Part shown: positions 30,236 through 40,806 of the stretch, in pieces
How the letters are laid out: the number at the start of each line of letters is the position of its first letter
Position numbering within the stretch: the stretch's first letter is position 1
Assembly: GCF_025961475.1 (NCBI RefSeq)
Contig: NZ_JAOQNS010000016.1
Coordinates: 23,651 to 87,650, forward strand
Direction of reading: 5' to 3'
Source of the DNA: Rhodobium gokarnense
GTDB lineage: Bacteria > Pseudomonadota > Alphaproteobacteria > Rhizobiales > Rhodobiaceae
DNA length: 64,000 nucleotides
Translations under genes and position numbers: made by a program
Notes under the pieces: model-generated
Databases searched by the model: none
Seen by the model: only the letters and a program-made list of their open reading frames with translations
What the model was told of the DNA's origin: nothing

Positions 30236-31545
30236 CCCTTTCCTCCCGCACGACACCCGACGACACCCCCCACGACCTGCCGGCGCCGACGGCCGAGGCC
30301 CGGCGCCGCGCGTTCGGGCGCCTCGCCCTTCGCGAGCGGGCCGCGGGCACGACCCGGACGGGGGCTTCCCTTCGGGCGGAGGTCGGAGCCAATGCGCACG
30401 CCGGGGCCGATGCGGCACCGACCGTCAGCTTCCTGACGCTCGTCCTCAGCCACTACCGGATCCCGTTCCACACCATCGTGCGGGACATCCTCGCCGAGCA
30501 CGGCGTCAACTACCGCCTGATCTACAGCGATCCGGTCGGGTCCGATGCCAAGAAAGGCGACACGCTGGAACTGCCCTGGGCGGTCAAGATCCCGGTGACG
30601 CGCATTCCAGTTCCGGGCGTCGACCTTTACTGGCAGAACGCGCTCGACGCGACCCGCGGCTCGGCGCTGACCGTCATTTCCCAGGAGAACAAGCTGCTGG
30701 TGAACTATCTTCTGCAGGCGCGCTATCTCCTCGGCGGCAGCCGGCTTGCCTTTTTCGGCCACGGCAAGAATTATCAGGCGAGCCGCCCCGACGGCTGGCG
30801 CGAAAAGCTGAAGGCGCAGCTCGCGACGCGCGTCCACTGGTGGTTCGCCTATACGCCGGGCGTGAAGAAGATCGTCGAGGACTACGGCTTTCCGGGCGAG
30901 CGCATCACCGTCAACTACAACAGCATCGACACCGGTGCGCTGAAGGGCGAGCTTGCGGCCGTCACGGACGCCGACATTGCGGCCGAGAAGGCCAAGCTCG
31001 GCATCACCTCGGACAACATCGCCATCTATATCGGCGGCATGTACCAGGAAAAGCGGCTGCCGTTCCTGATCGACGCGGCGGAGAAGATCCGCGCGCGGGT
31101 GCCGGACTTCCACCTCGTCATGGTCGGTTCCGGCTCGCATTCGGAGATCGCCCAGATCGCGGCGGCGAGCTGCGACTACATCCACTTCCTCGGCCCGCGC
31201 TTCGGGCGTGAAAAGGCGACGCTCCTGAAGATGGCCAAGGCCTTCGTCATGCCGGGCCTCGTCGGCCTTGCGATCATCGACTCCTTTGCCGCCGGTTGCC
31301 CGATGGTGACGACCGACGTTCCCTACCACTCGCCGGAGATCGAGTATCTCAAGGACGGCGAGAACGGGCTGATCACCTCCGATCCGGAGAACGTCACCGA
31401 CTACGCCAACGCCGTCGCCGCCCTCCTCACCGACGACACCCTCCAGGCGCGGCTGTCGGACGGGGCCAAAGCCTCCGTCGAGGACTACACGATCGAGCGC
31501 ATGGCGCGGAATTTCGCCGAAGGGGTGCTGGCGGCGATTGCCTGA
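30232..31545 (+). CDS. GT4-type glycosyltransferase with long polar N terminus
   Basis: 437 residues from a GTG overlapping the previous stop by 4 bases, with GGAG 7-8 bases upstream. The first 62 residues are low complexity (Thr, Ala, Arg rich) and absent from typical relatives. The glycosyltransferase begins TVSFLTLVLSHYRIPFH; FGHGKNYQ, VNYNSIDTG, IYIGGMYQEKRLPFLIDAAEKI and KAFVMPGLVGLAIIDSFAAGCPMVTT form the GT-B nucleotide-sugar domain. Last gene of the plus operon. Confidence 0.85.
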   Translation: MTLSSRTTPDDTPHDLPAPTAEARRRAFGRLALRERAAGTTRTGASLRAEVGANAHAGADAAPTVSFLTLVLSHYRIPFHTIVRDILAEHGVNYRLIYSDPVGSDAKKGDTLELPWAVKIPVTRIPVPGVDLYWQNALDATRGSALTVISQENKLLVNYLLQARYLLGGSRLAFFGHGKNYQASRPDGWREKLKAQLATRVHWWFAYTPGVKKIVEDYGFPGERITVNYNSIDTGALKGELAAVTDADIAAEKAKLGITSDNIAIYIGGMYQEKRLPFLIDAAEKIRARVPDFHLVMVGSGSHSEIAQIAAASCDYIHFLGPRFGREKATLLKMAKAFVMPGLVGLAIIDSFAAGCPMVTTDVPYHSPEIEYLKDGENGLITSDPENVTDYANAVAALLTDDTLQARLSDGAKASVEDYTIERMARNFAEGVLAAIA

Positions 31546-31569
31546 ACGGCGTTGGCCGTTTCCGAAGCT

Positions 31570-32405
31570 CCCCGTCATCGCGAGGAGGCCGAAAGGCCGA
31601 CGCGGCGATCCAGAGCGGCTCGCTCGGAGTGCGCGGCTCTGGATCGCCGCGCTCGCGTTGCTCGCTCGCGATGACGGCGACGATTGTTGCTCCCGTTGCC
31701 CCAAACTCTCCCCGTCACCCCGGGCGGAGCGAAGCGGAGACCAGGGGCCTATTGCCCCTTTCCGCACGGTAGCCCGCATCGGCCTCAGCACGATCCATCT
31801 TCCGGGCCAATGCCCCTACCCCCAAACCAACGGCATACCGCGTTGAGATGGACAATAGGCCCCGGCTCGGAGGCCGGGGTGACGGCAGTTGGTTTTGGCA
31901 GGCGGGAGCGTGCTGTCTTCTAAGACACCGAAAGGGCCCCGTCATCGCGAGGAGGCCGAAAGGCCGACGCGGCGATCCAGAGCGGCTTGCTCGGAGTGCG
32001 CGGCTCTGGATCGCCGCGCTCGCGTTGCTCGCTCGCGATGACGGCGACGATTGTTGCTCCCGTTGTCCCGAACTCTCCCCGTCACCCCGGGCACAGCGAA
32101 GCGGAGACCCGGGGCCTATTGCCCCTTTCCGCACGGTAGCCCGCATCGGCCTCAGCACGATCCGTCTTCCGGGCCAATGCCCCCAACAGACGGCATACCG
32201 CGTTGAGATGGGCAATAGGCCCCGGCTCGGAGGCCGGGGTGACGGCAGTTGGTTTTGGCAGGCGGGAGCGTGCTGTCTTCTAAGACACCGAAAGGGCCCC
32301 GTCATCGCGAGGAGGCCGAAAGGCCGACGCGGCGATCCAGGGCAACAGGCTCGGAGCGTGCGGCCCCTGGATTGCCGCGCTCGCTTCGCTCACTCGAAAT
32401 GACAG
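31570..32405. repeat. Tandem palindromic repeats, units 367 and 360 bp, 2.3 copies
   Basis: Copy 1 runs 31570-31936, copy 2 31937-32296, and a partial copy 3 32297-32405. Each full unit has a type A hairpin (arms 31573-31584/31665-31676 and 31602-31616/31636-31650, perfect 12 and 15 bp) and a type B palindrome (CACCCCGGG...GGCCGGGGTGACG with GGGGCCTATTGCCCC/GGCAATAGGCCCC). Copies 1 and 2 differ by few bases. Frames across the block are not protein-like. It fills the gap between two convergent operons. Confidence 0.9.
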
Positions 32406-32453
32406 CGGATGGGTGGGATCAAGATCCGCAATCGCTGAATCCGGCATGAGAAA

Positions 32454-32495
32454 CCAGAAAGAAGCCGCGGGGTCGCTCCCGCGGCTTCTTTCTGG
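32454..32495. terminator. Bidirectional terminator between convergent EPS operons
   Basis: Perfect 18-bp inverted repeat: CCAGAAAGAAGCCGCGGG (32454-32471), loop GTCGCT, CCCGCGGCTTCTTTCTGG (32478-32495). T-rich outer stem on both strands. It lies 56 bases after the end of the minus-strand polymerase gene and beyond the repeats on the plus side. Confidence 0.8.
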
Positions 32496-32550
32496 TGGTT
32501 CCTCAGTTCGCTGAAAGGCCGATCGCCATGAGACGCAAGGCGCGTTCTCG

Positions 32551-33942
32551 TCAGACGAGAACGGGACGGCTCGTGCGCACCGTCGCCTGAGCCGCAAAGA
32601 GCGGGCGGCGCGGCGGCCTCTGGCGGACCGGTTGCCAGCTCGGCGGCAGGGTTTCCTGGGCCGGGCCGTAGCGGGTCAGCGCCACGAAGGCGGCGTAGAA
32701 GGCGACGACCGTGCCGATGTAGTTGTGGTGGAGGATGGTGAACTCCATCGTCCCGCCGATCAGGAACACGGACAGGAGGATGACCAGCACCAGTCGCGAG
32801 CCCTCATCGACAGTACGATTGAAGATCGCGGCGCCGGCGATGAGGCAGAGGCCGGCGAGGAGCGCGAGGCCGACAAGGCCGAGCGAGACCAGCGCCTCGA
32901 TGGCCGCGTTGTGGAAGGTGGCGGTCAGGAAGTAGCGGAAATGCTCCCAGAACTGCCAGGCCGGCGAAAACGGGTCGGCATCGAAGAAGCCGGTATAGCC
33001 GAAGCCGAGCACCGGACGCTCGGCGATGTTCTCGAATGCCAGCCGCCAGAGATCGGTGCGGCCGGTGAAGGTCGCGTCGCGGCCGAGGACGTCGATCGCC
33101 GCGCCCGAGCCGATCACCGGCAGGGCCATGATTGCGAAAAAGAACAGGATGACCATGGCAAACGCCAAGAGCGCCCGATAGGGCCCGGAAAGGCGCAACA
33201 GGACCGAGGCCGGCGCCAGCAACACGACGATGAGGACCGCGGTCGCCGAGCTGGTCAGCACCAGGGCGCCGAGCGCCATCAGGCCGACGGAGTAGCGCCA
33301 GAACGCGCCGATGCCGATCAGCTTGCCGTTGAAGGCGAGCAAAAAGGTGCTGGCAAAGACGAAGCCGGCGAAGTTCTTCGACGCCATGACGCCGCGGAAT
33401 TCCCACCCGTCGACCCAGCCGCCGCCATAGCGCGGCTGCAGCACCTGATCGGGCGCGGCGACATAGAGGACCAGCGAGGCGAATAGGCAGAAGGCCGTGA
33501 CGCGGAAATAAATCCTGAGCACCTCGGCCGGGCGGAAATGCACCGAAAGCACATAGGAGGCAATGACCAGATAGGTGAGCACGACGGTGTTGGTCACGGT
33601 CATCTTGGTGCCGACCGACCACAGCGCCGACAGGGCGGCAACGCCCGGAATGATCATCCCGGCAAGGAACTGCCAGCCGAGGCCGCGAGAGAGCGCGGAA
33701 TAGAGCAGCAAGAGAAGCGCGATGCCGTACTGGGCCGCGAAAATCGCCAGATAGACCGGGTTGCTGGCCGCCGAGTCGCGCGTGGTCATGCCTTCCTGGA
33801 CCTTGTCGGCGAACAGGAACTGGAACGACTGGGTGGCAAAGATGATGAGGAGCACGGCAAGGATGGCTGCGAGCGTGCGCTCCCAGGCCTGCGAGGCGGC
33901 CGGGTTGGCAATTCTGCAGTCGGCGGTCGCGTAGGCGGTCAT
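32551..33942 (-). CDS. Wzy/ExoQ-like polysaccharide polymerase (O-antigen ligase family), system 1
   Basis: 463 residues from the ATG at 33942, which has GGAGAG about 8 bases upstream. Ten to eleven membrane helices. The family's periplasmic loop is recognisable: GRTDLWRLAFENIAERPVLGFGYTGFF, later TATFHNAAIEALVSLGLVGLALL with the conserved His. MASKNFAGFVFASTFLL corresponds to the K-N motif of ExoQ-like proteins. Joins repeat units in the periplasm. Last gene of the minus-strand operon, 51 bases after the chain-length gene. Confidence 0.88.
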   Translation of the reverse strand: MTAYATADCRIANPAASQAWERTLAAILAVLLIIFATQSFQFLFADKVQEGMTTRDSAASNPVYLAIFAAQYGIALLLLLYSALSRGLGWQFLAGMIIPGVAALSALWSVGTKMTVTNTVVLTYLVIASYVLSVHFRPAEVLRIYFRVTAFCLFASLVLYVAAPDQVLQPRYGGGWVDGWEFRGVMASKNFAGFVFASTFLLAFNGKLIGIGAFWRYSVGLMALGALVLTSSATAVLIVVLLAPASVLLRLSGPYRALLAFAMVILFFFAIMALPVIGSGAAIDVLGRDATFTGRTDLWRLAFENIAERPVLGFGYTGFFDADPFSPAWQFWEHFRYFLTATFHNAAIEALVSLGLVGLALLAGLCLIAGAAIFNRTVDEGSRLVLVILLSVFLIGGTMEFTILHHNYIGTVVAFYAAFVALTRYGPAQETLPPSWQPVRQRPPRRPLFAAQATVRTSRPVLV

Positions 33943-33993
33943 CGTCCGTCTCTCCTGCCCTTGCGGCAATGCGTGGCGGTCAGGACCCGAAAG

Positions 33994-36135
33994 TCATTCG
34001 GCCGCATCGACGACGAAGACGCTGCCGTTCCGCTTGCCCGGGCGGGCGCGCAGGTTCGCGGCGGAGCGCTTCAGGGTCGCCTCGTCGACTTCGCCGGAGC
34101 GAATGACGAGGCAGGAAGCGTCGGCGCTTTCGCTGAACGGGGCAAGCGCATCGCTGCGTCCCCCGATCGGACCGTCGATGACGATCAGGCTGACGTCGGG
34201 CAGCCGGCGCATCACCGCATTCTTGATCTTGTCGGCGGTCAGCGACGACGACCAGTCGAAGCCGGAGGTGCGGCCGGCCGGCAGGATCATGACGAGGCCG
34301 CCCGGATCGAGCACCAGCGCGTCCTGCAGCCGGGCCTTGCCGCCCACCACATCGAAGAAGCCGATCTCGGGGTCGTCGACGCGCAACGCGCTGAGCGTGC
34401 GCCGCGTGGCATCGCCGTCGACCAGGAGAACCTTCTCGCCGCGGCGGGCAGCCGCCAGCGCCAGGTTGAAGGCGACGGTCGTCTTGCCGTGGTTGAGGCC
34501 CGGCGAGGTCACCAGCACGGTCTTGACGTCGCCGCCCGGACCGTAGGGGCGCAGATTCTCCAGGAGATCGCCGATGGCGAGCGCAGTCGGCGACAGCGGA
34601 TCGTCGGCGACGAATTCCGGCAGGCCCTCGTCGGAGGAATGGCTCGGATAGATCGGGATCGAGGCCAGGAGCGGCAGGTTGGAGATCTGGCTGATCTGTT
34701 CCGGCGAGGAGATGCGGGTCGACAACGCCTCGCGGCCGAAGGCGAGCATGGTGCCGACGCCGGCGCCGGCAAAAAGGCCGAGCAGAACGATCAGGATCGA
34801 GCCCGGGCCGTCGGGCCGCATCGGCACGATAGCGCGCGAGACGATGCGGGCGGCCGTGGTGTCGACGCGCTGCTGTTCCGACAGCTCGCGGGCGCGGACC
34901 AGGAACGCCTCGTAGACGGCGCGCTTGGCATCGGCGTCGCGCTGCAGTTCGCGCAGGCGCACCATGGCGTCGTTGGTGCGGTGGGTGCCGGATTTCAGGG
35001 TCTCGATGCGGGCACGGACCATGTCCTCATGGGACTTGGCGCGCTCGTAGTCGGCCTCGGTGGCAGCCGCGATGCGGTTCAGCTCGCCGACGATCTGGCG
35101 GCGCGCGGAATCGATCTCGGCCTTGGCCGCCTGCATGCGCGGGTGGCTCGGCAGGAGCTGGGCCGACAGGGCCTCGCGGCGCTGGACGGCGGCGCCGTAG
35201 CGGTCGCGCAGCCGGGTGATGGTCTGCGAGGTGATCGCCTCCGGCAGCGGCTGGGACATGTCGCCGGTGTTCTTGATGCGGCGCACCTGCTCCAGCTTGG
35301 AGAGCGCCGTCGCCGTCTGGTTGGAGGCCTGGGTCAGGAGCTGGTTGGCCTGGGAGAGTTCCTGCTCGTTGATCAGCGAGCCGGTGGAGGAGACGATGTT
35401 GTGCTCATATTTGTACTGCTCGACCGCTTCTTCCGCAGCGCTCAGCTGCTGGCGCAGCTCATCGAGCCGGCCGGTGAGCATCTCCGAGGCGCGACCGGCA
35501 AGGCCGGACTGGGCGTCGGCTTCGGAATTGATGTAGACGTCGGCGATCGCATTGGCGAGCCGGGCGGACTTCGCGCCGTCCTTGGTCTTGACGTTGAGTT
35601 CGACGATATAGGAGCGCTTCGGGCGCTGGGTGCGCACGGCCTCCTGCAGATTGTAGAGCGCCTTGATCTCCGGCTGGATCGAGCGCCCGCCGCCGGCAAG
35701 GCTTCCGAGGAAGCCGGCAATGGTCGCAACCGGGCCGCGGCCGCCGACGAATTCCTTGTCTTCGCCCAGATGCTCGCGCGCGACCACCTTGGCCAGGACG
35801 TCGTTCGACGTCATCACCCGCATCTGGCTTTCCACCATGGCGATGCCGCCGTCATTGGTTTCCGACGTCGGCGTGATCTCGCGGTCGACGACCTGGAGGC
35901 CGCGCGGATTGATCAGGATCCGCGACATGGCAACGTAGTTGCGTTCCCGGCCGAAGGCGTAGACGGCGGCGATGGTGGCAAAGATGAGCGCCGTGATGAC
36001 GACGGTGCGCCGGTGCCGCCACAGGATGGTGACGACGTCGCCGATGCCGAACATCGGCTGGCGCGGCTCGGCATAGACCTGCGGCATGTGGGCAACCGGA
36101 AGGGCCATCTGGCTGTTCGGCGGAAAACTGTTCAT
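33994..36135 (-). CDS. Wzc/ExoP-like chain-length regulator with BY-kinase-type ATPase domain, system 1
   Basis: 713 residues. Wzz domain with two membrane helices (TVVITALIFATIAAVYAFG near residue 50; SILIVLLGLFAGAGVGTMLAFG near 445) flanking a coiled-coil periplasmic region (residues about 220-420). The cytoplasmic ATPase domain has Walker A SPGLNHGKTT (Lys551), Walker A' [12 protein letters not shown] and Walker B LIVIDGP. The C terminus ends GSVFVVDAAE with no tyrosine cluster, so classical autophosphorylation on a tail is not expected. Controls polymer length and export with an OPX partner. Confidence 0.9.
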   Translation of the reverse strand: MNSFPPNSQMALPVAHMPQVYAEPRQPMFGIGDVVTILWRHRRTVVITALIFATIAAVYAFGRERNYVAMSRILINPRGLQVVDREITPTSETNDGGIAMVESQMRVMTSNDVLAKVVAREHLGEDKEFVGGRGPVATIAGFLGSLAGGGRSIQPEIKALYNLQEAVRTQRPKRSYIVELNVKTKDGAKSARLANAIADVYINSEADAQSGLAGRASEMLTGRLDELRQQLSAAEEAVEQYKYEHNIVSSTGSLINEQELSQANQLLTQASNQTATALSKLEQVRRIKNTGDMSQPLPEAITSQTITRLRDRYGAAVQRREALSAQLLPSHPRMQAAKAEIDSARRQIVGELNRIAAATEADYERAKSHEDMVRARIETLKSGTHRTNDAMVRLRELQRDADAKRAVYEAFLVRARELSEQQRVDTTAARIVSRAIVPMRPDGPGSILIVLLGLFAGAGVGTMLAFGREALSTRISSPEQISQISNLPLLASIPIYPSHSSDEGLPEFVADDPLSPTALAIGDLLENLRPYGPGGDVKTVLVTSPGLNHGKTTVAFNLALAAARRGEKVLLVDGDATRRTLSALRVDDPEIGFFDVVGGKARLQDALVLDPGGLVMILPAGRTSGFDWSSSLTADKIKNAVMRRLPDVSLIVIDGPIGGRSDALAPFSESADASCLVIRSGEVDEATLKRSAANLRARPGKRNGSVFVVDAAE

Positions 36136-36284
36136 GGCGCTATCACCGTCGGATCGGGGGACAGAGTGTCCGGTCGAGGCTCTTACCGCGGCCGATTTCT
36201 GTCCCGTTTTGAGGCAACCGGCCGATTTCAGGCCGGGTTACCACTGGTTTTGCAAGAAGCGCGCCGCGGCGGCGGCACGGGCTT

Positions 36285-37088
36285 TCAGGCAAAATTCTCC
36301 GCATCTCTCGGCTCGATGCCGCGGTCGGCGTAACGGGCAAGGCCGAGAGCCTGGGCGGCGAGCATCGTCAGATAGGCGGGATTGAGGAGGAGGTAGCGGC
36401 GCCACAGGCGCTTCGGCTCACGGCTCAGCCGGTAGGCCCATTCAAGGCCCCGGTCCTGGAACCAGCGCGGTGCCTGGGCGAGGAGCCCGGCATGGAAATC
36501 GAAGGCGGCGCCGACGGCGATCGCCGGCATGTCGAGGAGCCTGGCATATTCATAGGCCCAGACCTCCTGGCGCGGGCAGCCGAGGCCGACGAAGACGAGC
36601 CTTGCCCCGCTCTCGCGGATTTCCTCGGCGATCGCCTCCTTTTCCTCCGCCGTGCTCTTTCTAAAAAGCGACGGGCGGGCACCGGCGATGACGAGGCCGG
36701 GGAAGCGGTCGGTCAGGCGCTCCTGCAGGCGCTCCAGCACCTCCGGCTTGCTGCCGTAGAGGTAGATCGGAAGATTTTCACGCGCGGCGCGCTCGCAGAG
36801 CCGCAGGGTCAATTCCGGTCCGTAGACGCGGTCCTTCAGCCTGGTGCGGTGCAGGAGGTTCAGCGCCCAGCGCACCGGCTGGCCGTCCGGCGTGATGACA
36901 TCGAAGCTGTTGAGGCGGTAGCGGTGGCGCGCATCGAGCACGCCGGTCATGACGCCGTGGACGGCGAGCGCCGCCACCTTGAAGCCGCGGCGCGCCCGCG
37001 CTGCGCGGATGATGGCCTCGACGGCGCCGTCATAGTCGACAACGCTGACGCCGACGCCAAGAACGTTCTTCTTGCCGTTATCGATCAT
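36285..37088 (-). CDS. WecG/TagA/CpsF-family glycosyltransferase (GT26)
   Basis: 267 residues. Family features: [18 protein letters not shown] at the N terminus, [18 protein letters not shown] with the conserved Asp and DGQP motif, [25 protein letters not shown], and [19 protein letters not shown] basic, hydrophobic C-terminal stretch ([20 protein letters not shown]) anchors the enzyme to the membrane. Adds a sugar to a polyprenyl-linked precursor. It lies 149 bp upstream of the chain-length gene in the same direction. Confidence 0.92.
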   Translation of the reverse strand: MIDNGKKNVLGVGVSVVDYDGAVEAIIRAARARRGFKVAALAVHGVMTGVLDARHRYRLNSFDVITPDGQPVRWALNLLHRTRLKDRVYGPELTLRLCERAARENLPIYLYGSKPEVLERLQERLTDRFPGLVIAGARPSLFRKSTAEEKEAIAEEIRESGARLVFVGLGCPRQEVWAYEYARLLDMPAIAVGAAFDFHAGLLAQAPRWFQDRGLEWAYRLSREPKRLWRRYLLLNPAYLTMLAAQALGLARYADRGIEPRDAENFA

Positions 37089-37142
37089 GGTCTTTTGCCT
37101 GTTGGAGGACGGGCGCGAGGCCCTTGCGGGTGGAGGCCCCGA

Positions 37143-38219
37143 TCAGGAGGCCTCGCGCCAGCGGTCGCGGTTGACGACGTAGATTTCCTCAAGGATGGCG
37201 GCGACGTCGTAGTCGCGCTTCCAGTCCGGATAGTGCGCCTCGAAGCGGCGCGTATCCGAAATCCACCAGATGTGGTCGCCCATCCGGTTGGTTTCCGAAT
37301 AGCTGTGGTTGAGCCTCAGACCGGTGATGTCCTCGCAAAGGCGGATCGCCTCCAGCATGGAGCAGTTGGAGAAGCGCCCGCCGCCCATGTTGTAGACCTC
37401 GCCGGAGCGCGGCTTTTCGAAGAAATGCCAGAAGGCGTTCACCAGGTCGTTGGAATGGATGTTGTCGCGGACCTGCTTGCCGCCATAGCCGAAGACGGTA
37501 TAGGGCGCGCCGGTCGCCGTGCACTTCATCAGATAGGCGAGGAAGCCGTGAAGCTGCGTGCCGCTATGGGCCGGCCCGGTCAGGCAGCCGCCGCGGAAGC
37601 AGGCGGTCTTCATGCCGAAATAGCGGCCGTATTCCTGCACCAGCATGTCGGCGGCCACCTTGGAGGCGCCGAACAGGCTGTGCATGGACTGGTCGATGGT
37701 CATGGTCTCGTCGATGCCGTGGGCAAAGAAGGGATGGCTCTCGTCGATCTCCCAGCGCTCGGCCTTTTCCACGAGCGGCAGGCCGTTCGGCGTATCGCCA
37801 TAGACCTTGTTGGTGGAGGTGAAGATGAACGGCACCTCCGGGCAGTGCTTGCGGGTCAGTTCCAGCAGAACCAGGGTGCCGTTGGCGTTGATCGTGAAAT
37901 CCGTCAACGGCTCCTTGGCGGCCCAGTCGTGGGACGGCTGGGCGGCGGTGTGGATGATCAGGCAGAGATCGTTCGCCAGTTCCTCAAAGAGCGCACCCAT
38001 CGCCGCCTCGTCGCGGATGTCGGCATTGACGTGGCGGTAGGTCGGCAGGTCGGCCGCGAGACGGTTGCGGTTCCACTCGGTCGAGGCGTCGGCGCCGAAC
38101 AGATATTTCCGCATGTCGTTGTCGATGCCGACGATGCGATGGCCGCGGTCGGCGAAGAACCGGGCCGCCTCGGAACCGATGAGGCCGGCCGAGCCGGTGA
38201 TGAGGACGACGTTGCGCAT
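37143..38219 (-). CDS. NAD-dependent sugar epimerase (CDP-paratose 2-epimerase-like SDR)
   Basis: 358 residues. Rossmann motif [44 protein letters not shown] (Thr/Ser-Asn-Lys of the tyvelose-epimerase-like group), [13 protein letters not shown] and [12 protein letters not shown]. At the usual YxxxK position the sequence is FGASK (Phe for Tyr). Likely makes a nucleotide sugar for the polymer; substrate unknown. Placed between the decarboxylase and the GT26 gene in the minus operon. Confidence 0.87.
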   Translation of the reverse strand: MRNVVLITGSAGLIGSEAARFFADRGHRIVGIDNDMRKYLFGADASTEWNRNRLAADLPTYRHVNADIRDEAAMGALFEELANDLCLIIHTAAQPSHDWAAKEPLTDFTINANGTLVLLELTRKHCPEVPFIFTSTNKVYGDTPNGLPLVEKAERWEIDESHPFFAHGIDETMTIDQSMHSLFGASKVAADMLVQEYGRYFGMKTACFRGGCLTGPAHSGTQLHGFLAYLMKCTATGAPYTVFGYGGKQVRDNIHSNDLVNAFWHFFEKPRSGEVYNMGGGRFSNCSMLEAIRLCEDITGLRLNHSYSETNRMGDHIWWISDTRRFEAHYPDWKRDYDVAAILEEIYVVNRDRWREAS

Positions 38220-38270
38220 GGGTGCGATCTCCGGAAGAAAGTTGAAGCGGGACGGGCCGGACGGGGCCGC

Positions 38271-39278
<1,008 letters not shown>

Positions 39279-39490
39279 CGTGGATCGCCTCCCGCGCGGG
39301 GTTTGAAGAAGTTCCCGAATTGCGAGACCGCAATCCGCTCGGCGTCCTCAATGCAGGCCACGTGCCAGGGCGTTCTGTGCGAAACCGGCCGAAAGTGTTA
39401 ACTTGTGTCTTATTTTGACGCCCGGCCGTACCGATTTTAGAAGCAAGCCGTTAACCTTATGGGGGCTAGGTTTCGTCTTCCCTCCCCCGA
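39279..39490. promoter_or_regulatory. Divergent promoter gap with two TTAAC motifs
   Basis: 212 bases between divergent genes. GTTAAC occurs at 39397-39402 and TTAACCTTAT at 39451-39460. The latter ten bases are identical to the complement of 22139-22148 in the other EPS promoter gap. No gene or hairpin is evident. Confidence 0.4.
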
Positions 39491-39991
39491 TTGCGGACGC
39501 TACCGTTGCGCTTTCAAGACGATATTCTGCCCCGGCTCGGACCATGGATCCGGCCGTTCCTGAAGCGATACTGGCTGGTCTCGCGGGGCATGACGCTCGG
39601 CGTGCGCGGCGCCGTCTTCGACGGCGACGGCCGGGTGTTCCTCATCCGCCATACCTATGTGCCTGGCTGGCACCTGCCCGGCGGCGGCGTCGATCTCGGC
39701 GAGACCGTGCGCCAGGCGCTCGACAAGGAACTGCGCGAGGAAGGCAACATCCGGCTCCTCGGCGAACCGCAGCTCTTTGCCGTCTACCACAATGTGCGCA
39801 TCTACCGCCGCGACCATGTGGTGCTGTTCGTCGCGCGCCAGTGGGAGCAGCCGGAGGCGCCGGTGCCGAATGCGGAAATCGCCGAGCATGGCTGGTTTCA
39901 GCTCGACGCCCTTCCGGCCGAGACCTCGCCGGCGACGCGGCGGCGGCTCGACGAGATCGCCGGCGATCAGCCGCCGGCCGCGGTCTGGTGA
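39491..39991 (+). CDS. Nudix hydrolase
   Basis: 166 residues from a TTG at 39491; no strong ribosome site is seen, and an ATG at 39590 would remove the RPFLKRYWLVSRG stretch that relatives usually keep. The Nudix box spans about residues 65-87: GGVDLGETVRQALDKELREEGNI, with the REUxEE core as RELREEG-like LREEGNI. Hydrolyses a nucleoside diphosphate linked to another moiety, perhaps a nucleotide sugar given its setting. Monocistronic between divergent EPS genes. Confidence 0.85.
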   Translation: MRTLPLRFQDDILPRLGPWIRPFLKRYWLVSRGMTLGVRGAVFDGDGRVFLIRHTYVPGWHLPGGGVDLGETVRQALDKELREEGNIRLLGEPQLFAVYHNVRIYRRDHVVLFVARQWEQPEAPVPNAEIAEHGWFQLDALPAETSPATRRRLDEIAGDQPPAAVW

Positions 39992-40001
39992 CGACCGCCG
40001 A

Positions 40002-40718
40002 TCAGACGTCGGCGTCCGGCTTCACCGCATCGACGATGATCGAGGTATAGAGGAGCCGGCCGCCGCGGTTGCGGGCATCGAAGCGGGCCGAGCGGAACAC
40101 CATGCCGTCTTCGGGCGACCAGTCCGCCGCGTGGAACGTGCCGGCGTCGTCGTAATATTCCAGCAGGCGCACGTCGAACCCGACGTCTTCAAGGAGGGCC
40201 GTCAGGGACCGGTGGGTGAAGAGGACCTTGTGGTCGTCGGCGGCCGGACCCGTGCCGCCGACCCTGACCTTTTCGATATAGGCGGGATCGGGATGGCAGC
40301 CGTCCGGCACGGCAATCCGCAGATGTCCGCCCGGTGCCATGTGCTCAAAGCAGATGCGCGCGGCCCGAAGCCCCTCCTCGGGCGTCAGGTGCTCCCAGAC
40401 ATGCTCGGCGAGGATGGCGTCGATCCGGCGGGCGCTGAATTGGTGGTCCCAGTCCTCGGCCTTCAGAAGGTTGAGGACCGTCTCGGAGGTCGAAATCCAG
40501 CCCGGCAGGCGCAGGCCGCCGGCGCCGATGACGATCTTCAACGGCCGGTCCGCGGGCAGGCGCTGAAGGCGCCAGCGCGTCAGGGCAGGACTGACGAGGA
40601 CCTCGAAGGACCGGGTCGCGAGCCGCGGCAGGCCCGTGCGCTTCAAGAGCCCGATGACCAGCCTTGGGACAGTTTTTCCAAGCGATCGACCGGCCTCTAC
40701 CTCGATCGATGTCTCCAT
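40002..40718 (-). CDS. Class I SAM-dependent methyltransferase
   Basis: 238 residues from the ATG at 40718, with GGGAGA 8 bases upstream. The region LKIVIGAGGLRLPGWISTSETVLNLL corresponds to the SAM-binding motif I area (GAGG). IDAILAEHVWEHLTPEEGLRAARICFEHMAPGGHLRIAVPDG is the standard motif IV-post IV stretch seen in polysaccharide-associated methyltransferases. May methylate a sugar of the polymer or lipid-linked intermediate; target unknown. It converges on the Nudix gene with a 10-base gap. Confidence 0.85.
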   Translation of the reverse strand: METSIEVEAGRSLGKTVPRLVIGLLKRTGLPRLATRSFEVLVSPALTRWRLQRLPADRPLKIVIGAGGLRLPGWISTSETVLNLLKAEDWDHQFSARRIDAILAEHVWEHLTPEEGLRAARICFEHMAPGGHLRIAVPDGCHPDPAYIEKVRVGGTGPAADDHKVLFTHRSLTALLEDVGFDVRLLEYYDDAGTFHAADWSPEDGMVFRSARFDARNRGGRLLYTSIIVDAVKPDADV

Positions 40719-40806
40719 ATGAAGCGTCTCCCGCCGTCCGGCTTCCCAAAAATAACGATCGCGCAAGGGTAGCAAGCGCCGTGCCAGAAAAGCCTCGATC
40801 GCCCCG

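Noticed and set aside
31848..32402. 184-codon frame within the tandem repeats
   Set aside because: Built wholly from the palindromic repeat; the peptide repeats with the DNA and has no protein-like pattern.
31570..32405. CRISPR array
   Set aside because: Units are 360-367 bp with internal palindromes, not 25-40 bp repeats with unique spacers, and no cas genes are present.
33538..36333. 931-codon open frame on the plus strand opposite the polymerase and chain-length genes
   Set aside because: Antisense shadow of two recognisable minus-strand genes in GC-rich DNA; its translation has no motif and is rich in Gly/Arg/Asp/Ala.
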